A stretch of DNA of 64,000 nucleotides from Microglena sp. YARC (taxonomy: Eukaryota; Chlorophyta; Chlorophyceae; Chlamydomonadales; Chlamydomonadaceae): the NCBI GenBank assembly GCA_022414725.1, contig CM039465.1:21785822-21849821 (forward strand), written 5' to 3'. Position 1 is the first letter of the stretch. Each line of letters opens with the position of its first letter. The notes beneath the pieces are model-generated. The model was not told where the DNA came from. It worked only from the letters and a program-made list of their open reading frames with translations, and made no database searches. Shown one piece after another: positions 1 through 11,900 of this stretch. The translations under genes and the position numbers were made by a program.

Positions 1-167
1 CAACCTGACAATGAAATGATGCCGACAGTATGACCAGACCAAAGTCACCATTTATATCCAATATCATATGATGGAATTTGTTAGATATCATATGATATCA
101 TAATCGCCTTTGGTCAACATCATACGATTTGCAGGTCCTTACCAATATATGCCTGGTATACAATAAT

Positions 168-300
168 ATATATAGAAGCCGAATACCAAGCACTGGCCAC
201 TACTGCTCGAGAGGTAATTTGGCTCAAGTACCTGAGGGCTGACATGGGCTTCCCCTCTTTGGCTCAAGTACCTGAGGGCTGACATGGGCTTCCCCTCTTC
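168..300 (+). pseudogene. Ty1/copia RNase H fragment
   Basis: Plus-strand translation reads IEAEYQALATTAREVIWLKY then LRADMGFPS, the typical copia RNase H core around the catalytic Glu (compare SEAEYQALSQAAREVQWLKK at 49470-49540). A perfect 40-bp block is duplicated in tandem (221-260 and 261-300), breaking it. No LTR seen. Confidence 0.7.
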
Positions 301-374
301 AGATGTTACTATACAATAATGTACTTCTTGATTTGGGGATCTTGGATATTGAATGCCTAACAGCATAGCGCGTC

Positions 375-640
375 CATTAATTTAATTGATTTTTGAGGAG
401 CCTCTCCCTTCAAGGGGGCGAGAGCACCCATTTGTATTCCTGTGTGTCTGACCGACTGTCTGACCGAGACAAAGCCTGACACATCAGCCAACGGACTCGT
501 AACTAACTCGCTTCCGTTGACACCTGTCGCTCTGTTGCGAACAATTCTCTGCCAAATGTTAGCGTCGCATGCGACGCTGCATAGAACTTGTCTGGTATGT
601 AGTCATGCTATTGGGTTTATAAGTAGGCTATTTGATGGGA
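375..640. repeat. Dispersed repeat, copy 1 (CTTCAAGGGGGCGAGAGC family)
   Basis: Shares CTTCAAGGGGGCG, GCCTGACACATCAGCCAACG and GCGACGCTGCATAGAACTTG with 24730-24995. Nothing coding was recognised. Confidence 0.65.
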
Positions 641-729
641 TGACCTAGCATGCTGTAGTTGTTTTTGGTCTTTTCGGGGCATCTTACGAGTTGTTCTGGT
701 CTTCTACGGTAATGTTGTTTTAAGGATCA

Positions 730-1745
730 TTTGACTAGGTTGAAACGCTCATCCTGCGTTGCTCGTCCTTCTGCTTCAAGATTTAGGGTTTTAGGGTTTG
801 TGTTCAGGAGCATTTGACTAGATTGAAACGCTCATCCTGCGTTGCTCGTCCTTCTGCTTCAGGATTTAGGGTTTTAGGGTTTGTGTTTAGGATCATTTGA
901 CTAGGTTGAAACGCTCATCCTGCAATGCTCGTCCTTCTGCTTCAGGATTTCGGGGTTTGGGGTTTGAGTTCAGGATCATTTGACTAGGTTGAAAAGCTCA
1001 TCCTGCGATGCTCGTCCTTCTGCTTCAGGATCATGTTTTAGGGTTTGTGTTTAAGATCGTTTGTCTAGGTTGAAACGCTCATCCTGCGTTGCTCCTCCTA
1101 CTGCTTCAGGATCATATTTTAGGGTTTGTGTTTAGGATCATTTGACTAGGTTGAAACGCTCATCCTGCGTTGCTCGTCCTACTGCTTCAGGATCATGTTT
1201 TAGGGTTTGTGTTTAGGATCATTTGACTAGGTTGAAACGCTCATCCTGCGTTGCTCGATCTTCTGCTTTAGGATTTAGGGGTTTGGGGTTTGTGTTTAGG
1301 ATCATTTGACTAGGTTGAAAAGCTGACCCTGCGATGCTTGTCCTTCTGATCCAGGATTTATGTTAGGTAGGGGTTGAGGTAGGGGTTGGGGTTAAGTAGG
1401 GTTAGGATGGGGGGGGGGGGGGGGGGGGGGGGCGGGAAGCCTATTTATAGGGTTTGTGTTTAGGAGCATTTGACTAGGTTGAAGATCTCGTTTATTTATG
1501 CGTTTTTATATGTTTATATGCTAACGCTTATACGGCATATACAAATAAGAATATACGTTTCCTTCCCAACACTAAACATTTAACTACGTTGAAAATCTCA
1601 CCCTGCGTGTCTCGTCCTTCTGCTTCAGGATTTAGGGTTTTAGGGTTTGTGTATAGGATCATTTGACTAGGTTGAAAAGCTCACCGAGCGTGTCTTGTCC
1701 TTCTGCTTCAGGATTTAGGGTTTTAGGGTTTGTGTGTAGGATTAT
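730..1745 (-). repeat. Minisatellite of 75-95 bp derived from exon 14 end plus donor, with TTTTAGGG-like motifs
   Basis: About 11 copies. On the minus strand each begins GAAGCAGAAGGACGAG..CGCAGG followed by GTGAGC/ATGAGC TTTTCAACC, which is a diverged copy of the exon 14 end and its donor. On the plus strand the other end of the unit reads TTTAGGGTTTTAGGGTTTGTG. A G homopolymer of more than 20 bases interrupts the array near 1410. Confidence 0.88.
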
Positions 1746-1767
1746 ATTACTACATTGAAAGTCTCAC

Positions 1768-1905
1768 CCTGCGTGTCTCGTCCTTCTTCTTCAGCTCTTC
1801 GATGCTGCGCTTGACTTCAGCGATTTGCCTGATCTTCTCCTGGGCCTCCCTCTTTGATGCCAGGGTGTTATACTCGTCCTCAGCAGCTTGGATGTGGATC
1901 TCGGC
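1768..1905 (-). CDS. CTR9: CTR9 exon 14 (residues 920-965), coiled-coil start
   Basis: 46 codons in phase 0, AEIHIQAAEDEYNTLASKRE through AQEKIRQIAEVKRSIEELKK to KDETRR. Acceptor is CCCCAG and donor GTGAGA. The highly charged helix matches the start of the [21 protein letters not shown] coiled-coil region of CTR9. Later exons are outside the window. Confidence 0.9.
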
Positions 1906-4900
1906 CTGGGGAAATATATAGCAAATAAATTAATGGCTTAATATTCATACAGCAATATGTAAGGAACTTATCCTCCCCAAAACGATGAAAGCTCTGATCA
2001 CCCCACTTCATATAATGAGGTGTATATCATCATGTGCAGCAAGGAACTCATCCTCCCCAAAACGTTGAAAGCTCTGATCACGCCACTTCATATAATGAGG
2101 TGTGGATCATCATGTACAGCAAGGAACTCATGCTCCTCAAAACGATGAAAGCGCTGATCATACCACTTCATAAGATAAGGTGTGAATCATCATGTTCTGC
2201 AAGGAACTGATGCTCCTCAAAGCAATGCAAGCTCTGATCATGCCACTTCATATAATGAGGTGTGAATCATCATGTGCAGCAAGAAACTCATCCTCTTCAA
2301 AACGATGCAAGCTCTGATAATGCCACTTCATACTATGTGGTGTGAATCATTTTGTGCAGCAAGGAACTCATCCTCCTCAAAACGATGACAGCTCTGATCA
2401 TGCCACTTCATACTATGTGGTGTGGATCATCATGTGCTGCAAGGAACTCATCCTTCTCAATACGATGACAGCTTTGAACATGCCACTTCATAGCTGCAAG
2501 GAACTCATCCTCCTCAAAATGATGCAAGCTCTGATCATGCCCCTTCATATGATGTGGTGTGAATCATTTTGTGCTGCAAGGAACTTATCCTCCTCAAAAC
2601 GATGACAGCTCTGATCATGCCACTTCAAATGATGTGGTGTGGATCATCATGCACCAGCTAGCTTCTGGTATGGCCCAAGTGTGGGTGAAAGGAGCTGCCT
2701 GGAACTAGCTAGCTTCTGGTATGGCCCAAGTGTGGGTGAAAGGAGCTGCCTAGTAAGCGTAGCCCCCAAAAGAAAGAGTGGAGAGGCCCTCACCTTCTTC
2801 ACTTGGTCTTTGCAGAAAGTAACATGGGCCTTTAGCTTGACAGCGTCGATGGACGTTGCCTCATGCCCCTTCACCTGAAGGTGCTCAAAGATCCTGACAC
2901 ACAAGGGGTGGGGAGAGGGTTGAGGGGTGTGTGAGGGGTGGTGTGGGGTGTGTGAGGGGTGGTGCTCGATGGATGTTGCCTCATGCCCCTTCACCTGAAG
3001 ATGCTTAAAGATCCTGACACACAAGGGGAGGGGAGAGGGTTGAGGGGTGTGTGAGGGGTGGTGCTCGATGGATGTTGCCTCATGCCCCTTCACCTGAAGA
3101 TGCTCAAAGATCCCGACGCACAAGGGGAGGGGTGAGGGTTGAGTGAGGTGGGGGGTGTGAGGGGTGGGTGTGAGGGTGAGGGTTCAGGGTGGTGGTGTGG
3201 GGGGGGAGTGAGGGGGATGAGGGTGGGGGGGAGGAGAGCCCATCTGACACAGAAGGGGTAGGGGTGAGGGTTCAGGGGTGGATGGGAGGGTGGGGTGGGT
3301 GTTTGGGGGGTGGGGGTGAGGGGAGCCCATCTGACACAGAAGGGGGGGCTGAGGGTTTGAGGGGTTGAGGGGGGGTGGGGGTTGAGGGTGGGGGGGGAGG
3401 GGGAGGGGAGCCCATCTAACACAGAAGGGGGGGCTGAGGGTTGAGGGGTGGGTGGGGGTGAGGGGAGCCCATCTGACACAGAAGGGGGGGTGAGGGTTGA
3501 GGGGGTTGAGGGTTGAGGGTGGGGGGGAGGGGAGCCCATCTGGCACAGAAGGGGTTGAGGTGGGTGGAGAGGTGGGTGGGGTGTGTGAGGGGTGGAGGGG
3601 TGAGGTTTGAGGGGTGTGGGATGCGTGAGGGGTGTAGGGTTGGGTGGGGTGGGGGTGAGGTTTGAGGGGTGTGGGTGTGTGAGGGGTGTGAGGGTTGGGT
3701 GGGGGTGGGGTGAGTCAAGGGTGGAGGGGGGTGGAGGGGTGGGTGAAAGGGTTGAGGGGTGGGTGGGGGTGGGGGTGAGGGGGGTGAGTTTTTTGTAAAG
3801 TTAGGGTGGGGGGTGGGGTGGGGGTTAAACCTGGGGAGCCCATTTATATGGTGTATTTGACACTTTAAAATTCACAATGCCAAGACAGTTACAAAAAGTA
3901 CAAATAAAGTTGGTAAAAGTGTTAGACCCCTTCCTTCCTCTTAAACTGCGGGCCTGCCTGGGTGTATCGAGATGTACTCAGCCCCCCCCTGGGTGTATTG
4001 AGATGTACTCAACGGTATAGAGATGTTCTTGCGATTGTTGATCCATATAGATGATGCGGCGAGATATGTTACATTATATCTCTATACATGGTTTTGATAC
4101 GTGATTTCTTTATATGATTTTCATATTGTATCCTTGATATTTCTACACATGATTTCTGTACATGATTTCTACACATGATTTCTATATATGATTTCTATAT
4201 TGTATACATGATATTTCTGTACATGATTTCTACACATGATTTCTATATATAATTTCTATATTGTGTACATGATATTTCTAGACATGATTTCTACACATGA
4301 TCTCTAGATCGTATACATGACATTTTGTACTCATGATACGGTACATAATAATACTAATAATAACAACACTAACAATACTACTAATAACTATAATATGACA
4401 AATGAAAGGATGTTCAAATACAACTTGAGCTGTCTATACACATGTACATAGGTACAAGTTGCAAGGTGCACATACATCTATACGCATAGCAACCTACTTG
4501 AGGGCCTCCTTCAGTTCACCCTGAGCCTGACGGTACTCTTGCAACTTGGTGGGATCATTGGAAGGACGGTTCTTTCTCAAAAACGGCAAATTTAGCTAGG
4601 GCTAACCTGCTAGGGTTGCTGGTAGGGATGCATTACTTTGCACATACAACGATACACATAGCAACCTACTTGAGGGCCTCCTTCAGTTCACCCTGAGCCT
4701 GACGGTACTCTTGCAACTTGGTGGAATCGTTGGAAGGACGGTTCTTTCTGTACAGTCGCACGGCCCACTCCTACTCAAAGGTGTGACATAAAGGCAGGAA
4801 AATGGGTAAGAACTAGTGTTGTGAAATCAGGCAGGATTTAGGTAAGCAGGAAACAGGCAAGACAGGGGACACGTAACTTGCACGGCCCACTCCTGCTCAA

Positions 4901-5963
4901 AGGTGTGACATAAAGGCAGGAAAATGGGTAAGAACTAGTGTTGTGAAATCAGGCAGGATTTAGGTAAGCAGGAAACAGGCAAGACAGGGGACATGTAACT
5001 TGCACGGCCCACTCCTGCTCAAAGGTGTGACATAAAGGCAGGAAAATGGGTAAGAACTAGTGATGTGAAATCAGGCAGGATTTAGGTAAGCAGGAAACAG
5101 GCAAGACAGGGGACATGCAACTTGCACGGCCCACTCCTGCTCAAAGGTGTGACATAAAGGCAGGAAAATGGGTAAGAACTAGGGTTGTGAAATTTGCGCA
5201 CAATACACACCTAGGCAGGATTTATGCAAGCAGGATGCAGGCAAGACAAGGGGCATGCAACTTGCACCGCCCACCCCTGCTCATAGCCGAGCCAGTAAAG
5301 AAATCCAGGGGATGACTTCGGAGTTGGTTTTTTGAAAAATGCCACATTGAAGCCGATGTTGATGTTGTTTCTACATCAAGCTTACAATCCACCTACACCC
5401 TCATCACCACCACACTCCCAGCACCCTCCATACACACCCACACTGACCTGCATGGTAAGAGCAACATTGAGGGGGATGTGGTTGTTGTTTCTATGTCAAG
5501 CTTACAACCCACCCACCCCCACCCTCCCCACCCACACCATCTACCCCTTCCCCCCCCCCCCCCCCCTAAACACACACATCACCCTCACGCACTGACCTGC
5601 ATGGTAAGAGCAACATTGAGGGGGATGTGGTTGCTGTTTCTATGTCAAGCTTACAACCCACCCGCCCCCCCCCCCTCCCCCCCCCCCCCCCCCCCATAAA
5701 CACACACATCACCCTCACGCACTGACCTGCATGGTAAGAGCAACATTGAGGGGGATGCGGTTGTTGTTTCTACGCCAAGCTTACTACCCCCCACGAAGAC
5801 CCTCCCCCCCCACACCATCTACCCCCCCCCCCACACACACACACACTCACCCCCCCCCCCACACACACACTGAGATGCATGGTAAGAGCCACATTAAAGC
5901 GGATGCTGTTGTTGTTTCTACGTCAAGCTTACCCCCCCCCCCCCCCCCCCACTCCATCTACCC

Positions 5964-5994
<31 letters not shown>

Positions 5995-8900
5995 CCCACC
6001 TCCCCCCCACACAACCCTCGCCTCGCCCCCACACCCCACCTCCCCCACACCCCACCCCACCCTCACGCTCGCACTGACCTGCATGGTAAGAGCCACATTA
6101 AAGCGAATTTTGTAGTCTGTAGGTGCCACATGTATGCAGCGCAGCAGGTGCTGCTTGGCAGCTCGCAGGTCTCCCCCATCATAGTGTGCACGCGCCAAGT
6201 ATAGAAGCACCTGATGAGCAAGAGCAATGGATGAATGGATGGATGAATTACTCATTAACTGTTGTAGAAACGACAGGCAGAAACGACAGGCAGTTACAAC
6301 AACAGGCAGCTCACAGGTCTCCCCCATCATAGTGCGCACGTGCCAAGTATAGAGCACCTGGGGAGCAATAGCCATAGCAATGAATGCATGAATGCATGAA
6401 TGAATGAATGAATGAATGAATGATTAAATAAATGAATGAATGAATAATTATTTGATGCAGAAACGGCAGGCAGTTACAACAACAGGCAGCTCACAGGTCT
6501 CCCCCATCATAGTGCGCACGTGCCAAGTATAGAGCACCTGGGGAGCAATAGCCATAGCAATGAATGAATGAATGATTAAATGAATGAATGAATGAATAAT
6601 TATTTGATGCAGAAACGGCAGGCAGAAACAACAACAGGCAGCTTGCAGGTCTCCCCCATCATAGTGCGCATGATCCAAGTATAGAAGCACCTGGGGTGCA
6701 ATAGCAATAGCGATAGCAATAGTAATGTATGAATGAATAATTGATGGAGAAACAACAGGCAATAGGCAGAAACAATATCAGGCAGCTTGCAAGTCTCCCC
6801 CATCATAGTGCGCACGAGCCATGTATAGAAGCACCTGGGGAGCAATAGCAATAATTAATTAATTAATTAATAAGCAATTGATGGAGAGACAACAGACAGA
6901 AACATGTAATAGGCAGAAACAACAACATGCAGTTCGCAGGTCCCCACCATCATGGTACACTGGTGCCAAGTATAGCAGCACAAGAGTGACAGGATGCCAT
7001 TGTATGCTTGAAGCAGAAACAACAGCATGAAGAAACAACTACATGCAGCTCGCAGGTCCCCACCATCATGGTGCACATGGCCAAATATAGAAGCACATGA
7101 AGTACAGGAGGCCATTGTATGCTTGAAGCAGAAACAACAGCAGGCAATAGGCAGAACAACAACATGCAGCTCGCAGGTCCCCACCATCATGGTGCACTTG
7201 TGCCAAGTATAGCAGCACATGAAGGACAGGAGGCCATTGTATGCTTGGAGCAGAAACAACAGCAGGCAATAGGCAGAAACAACAACATGCAGTTCGCAGG
7301 TCCCCACCACCATGGTGCACTGGTGCCAAGTATAGCAGCGCATGAAGTACAGGAGGCCATTGTATGCTTGAAGCAGAAACAACAGCATGAAGAAACAACA
7401 ACAGGCAGCTCGCAGGTCCCCACCATCATGGTGCACTGGTGCCAAGTATAGCAGCACATGAAGGACAGGAGGCCATTGTATGCTTGAAGCAGAAACAACA
7501 GGCAATAGGCAGAAACAACAACAGGCAGCTCGCAGGTACCCCCACTATCATGATTCATGTGGAACACATGCCAGTCAGTGTAAAAGATGTACATGCAGTG
7601 GTGCAAAAGACAGCTCACCATGCACTGCTTGCTCATGTCCAGCTTATCCATGGCTACTTGGTATAGACCGACAGCCGTGGTATACTCCTCTCTAGCTAGA
7701 GCCACATTGGCTAGGTTGATGTATACGTCAGGGATGTGGAGAAAACCGCCACCAGAGGCAACCGCACCCTGGAGGGGCAAGAGGGCAGTTGGTTTGGGTT
7801 GGTTTGGGTTGGTTTGGGTTGGTTTGGGTGGAGTGGGTTGGGTTCTGTTTGGAGTTGGCTAGGTTGATGTAAACGTCAGGGATGTGGAGGAAGCAGAAAT
7901 CAGAGGCAATTGCACCCTGGAGGGGCAAGAGGGCAGATGGGTTGGGTTTGGAGGAGTGGGTTGGGTTGGGTGGAGTGGTTAGGGTTGTGATTGGAGTTGG
8001 CTAGGTTGATGTAAACATCAGGGATGTGAAGAAAACCGCCACCAGAGGCGACCACACCTTGGAGGGACAAGAGGGCAGATGGGTTGGGTTGGGTGGAGTG
8101 GGTTGGGTTGCGTTTGGAGGAGTGGGTTAGGTTGGGTTGGGTTGGGTTGCGTTTGGAGCTGGCTAGGTTGATGTAAACGTCAGGGATGTTGAGAAGCCGC
8201 CACCAGAGGTAACCGCACCCTGGAAGAACAAGAGGGGAGGTGGTTTGGGTTGGGTGGAGTTATTTGGGTTGCGTTTGGAGGAGTGGTTTGGGTTGGGTCG
8301 GGTGGAGTGGGTTGGGTGGAGTGGGTTAGGTTGGGTGGAGTGAGTTGGGTGGATTGGGTTAGGTTGGGTGGAGTGGGTTGGGTGGATTGGGTTGGGTGGA
8401 GTGGGTTGGGTTGGGTGGGTTGGGTGGAGTGGGTTGGGTTGATGCAAGGCGTTGGATTTTAGTTGGCTAGGTTGACGTAAACTTTGTGGATGTAGAGGAA
8501 GCCGCCACCCGCGGCAACTGCACCCTACAGGGACAAGAGGGCAGGTGGTGTGGTATAAAGTCTTGGATTGGAGTTGATTGGATTTGGTTGTAGTGTGCAA
8601 TATGGGTGATAAGAGTGCCGTAGGGTTGCAGAACAGAGCGCCCAAGACCCCCCCCCTCCCCAGATTTAGAGGGACACGACTGACGTGCACATCAATGAAG
8701 ATGTCCCTGGCCTCCCCCAGCCGCCCCATCTCCGCCATCACCGCACAACTGCACCCAAGCCGTTGTTGGACAACATGTTGCATGGCTCCGCCCTCAGGAC
8801 CTTACTGTACTCGTCCATTGCCTCCACCAACCTCTCCCCTGCCTCATATCACCCCATCTCTCTGACCACGCCACCTGAGCCAAGTTCCCACAGCCCACGC

Positions 8901-11900
8901 AAGTGACGTGAAAATCAGTCAAGACATCCCTGGCCTCCTTGAAGCCCCCCATCTCTGCCACCACACCACCTGAGGCAAGAACCCACAGTCCACACAAGCG
9001 ACGTGCACATCAGTGAAGATGTCCCTGGCCTCCTCCAGCCGCCCCATCTCTATCACCACACCACCTGCCACCACACCACCTGAGCCAAGAACCCAGAAGC
9101 CCAAGATCACAGACGAGTGCAGAACAGGGCAACCAAGACCCCCCAGATACAGAGGGACACAACTGACTTGCACATCAATGAGGATGTCCCTGGCTTCCTC
9201 GCAGCCACCCAACTCTGCCACCACACCACCTGAGCTCAGAACCTAGAAGCCCGAGAACACAGAACACAGAGGAGTGCAGAACAGGGCTCGGTGTCGCTGG
9301 TTTGTGTCGGCAGACTCAGCTCCTGGGGTGAAAATCCTTTCGCAACCAAAAAGGGCGCCAAAATCCCGCCCAGGTTTAGAGGGACACGACTGACATGCAC
9401 ATCAATGAGGATGTCCCTGGCCTCCTTTAAACCCCCCATTTATGCCAGCACACCTCCTGCCACCACACCACCTGCCACCACACCAGCACACCGCCTGAGC
9501 CAAGAACCCAGAAGCCCAAGTTCACAGAACACAGAAGAGTGCAGAACAGAGCGCCCCCCCCCCCCCCCCCCCCCCCAGATTTAGAGGGACACAACTGACC
9601 TGTACATCAGTGCAGATGTCCCTGGACTCCTCCGCCAGCACACCACCCTAGCCAAGAACCCAGAAGCCCAAGAACACAGACGAGTGCAGAACAGGGTGCC
9701 AAAGACCCCCCAGGTTTAGAGGGACCCGACTGACCTGTACATCAGTGAAGATGTCCCTGGCCTCCTCCAGCCGCCCCATCTCTGCCATCACTGCACCCAA
9801 GCCGTTAGCTGCAAACACGTTGGACGGCTCCGCCCGCAGCACCTTACTGTACTCGTCCATTGCCTTCACCAACCTCTCCTCAGCCTTTTTGGAATCCGCA
9901 TCTTTCCTTCGGTCGCTAGGAGCCATCGCCATGTTTAGGTTGCCGTACGCAAGGTGGCCATAGCTGTCCTTGGCGTTGTTGCGGTCCTCCAGAAGGCGTT
10001 TGATCATGTCGTTGGCCAGCTTCCATTCCCTGGCAGATGAGTTGATAGTGGTGTGCTGAGTGTGTGTTGGTGGGGTCCTCTAGGAGGAACTTGAGATTTG
10101 TGCGTAGTGGTGTGTTGGTGGAGGGTAGTTTGATGCGTTGGTGTGGTCCTCTACAAGGTGCTTGATCTTGTTGTCGGCCAGCTATTCCCAAGGAGATGTG
10201 TGGATAGTAGTGTGTGGTGTGTGTGTTAGTGGGGTTATCTAGAGGGAATTTGAGATGTGTACATAGTGGTGTGTTGGTGGAGGGTAGTGTGATGCGTTGG
10301 TGTGGTCAGCTACAAGGCGCTTGATCATGCCGTTATCCAGCTTGTAGTCCCTGGGATATGTATATATGGTGATGTGCGGTGTGTTGGTTATGGGTAGTGA
10401 GATGCGTTGATGCGGTCAGCTAGAAGGCGCTTGATCGTGTTGTTGGCCAGCTTGTAGTTCCTGATAGGTTGGGATGGGATGGGATGGTGTGTGCATATTT
10501 GTGTGTAAAAAAAAGATACTGCCTGGAGGGGCGTGGTGTTAAGGGGACCCTCCCGTGCGCCGCAGCTGGGGAAAGCCACCATATGTGCGTGTATGCATGT
10601 GCATGTGTGTGTGCATGTGCGTATGTGGAAGACTCTGAGCACATGCCGGCATTCGCATGTCATAACGAATGCGCATGTAAGCGCATGTGCATGAGTGTGT
10701 GTTTGAAGGGCATGTACACGTGTCTCTGTATGTGTGTCTGTAGCGTACCTGCGATCCATGCACAACTGGCTCGTGAGGGCGAGTGCGTCTGCATGTCAGA
10801 ATGAATGTGCATGTGCATGAGTGTGAGTGTAAAAGGCATGTGCACGCTTGTGTGTGCCTCAGTATGTGTGCAGACAGTGAGTAGCATGAAGGCTGATACA
10901 CCCTCTGTCAAAACCATCTCCTACCCACTGACATCCTCAAAAACATCTCATACCAACTTAAATACATGTGTGTCTGTAGCGTACCTGCGGTCTATGTACA
11001 ACTGGCTCATGAGGGCAAGTGCATCGGCGTGTCAGAATGAATGTGCATGTGCATGACTGTGTGTGTAAAATTTGTGTAAGTGTTTTAAATAAATAAATAA
11101 ATAAATAATACATCCTGTATGTGTGTCAGTTGTGTCCGTAGCGCACCTGCGGTCCATGCACAACTGGCTCATGAGGGCGAGTGCGTCCGCATGTCAGAAT
11201 GAATGTGCATGTGCATGAGTGTGTGTGTAAAAGGCACGTGCACGCCTGTGCGTGCCTCTGTAGGTATGTATGTTACAGTCCAAGGGTTGGCCAAATAGGG
11301 ACCAACCATGATAAGAAGGGCTAAAAAGAAACGCTTAATAATAAGTCCTGTATGTGTGTCTGTAGCGTACCTCCGGTCCATGTACAACTGGCTCATGAGA
11401 GCGAGTGCATCGGAATGTCCTCCTTGTAGATTAAGAGCCCTCTGAGCCCAACTGAGGGCCTCGCCAAGGGCACCCGTCCGACGAGCAATGCAGGATAGGC
11501 GCAGGTAGCAGTCGATGTACCCAGGGTGCATTTCGAGGATGGCCTGTGGTAAGGGCAGCAGTGTGGTAAGGGCAGCGGTGTGGTAAGGGCAGCGGTGAAT
11601 GAAGGTACACTTGGGATGTCAGTTGGGCTTGGTTTGGGGATTTTGTGTAATGAGCAATGCAAGAGAGGTGCAGGTAGCAGTCTATGAATCCAGGGTGCAT
11701 TTCGAGGATGGCCTGTGGGAAGGGCAGCGTTGTGGGAAGGGCAGCGTTGTGGAAAGGGTAGCGTTGTGGGAAGGGCAGCGGTGGATAAAGGGACACTTGG
11801 GATGGCAGTTGGGCTTGGTTTTGGGATTTTGTGTAATGAGCAATGCAAGAGAGGTGCAGGTAGCAGTCGATGAATCCAGGGTGCATTTCGAGGATGGCCT

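Noticed and set aside
730..1745. True interstitial telomere
   Set aside because: TTTTAGGG-like motifs are only a small part of a 75-95 bp unit whose remainder derives from CTR9 exon 14 and its intron.
4495..4600. A second genuine exon 12 of CTR9
   Set aside because: It lacks an acceptor and the exon start; using it as well would duplicate residues and break frame. It is a partial junction duplicate.
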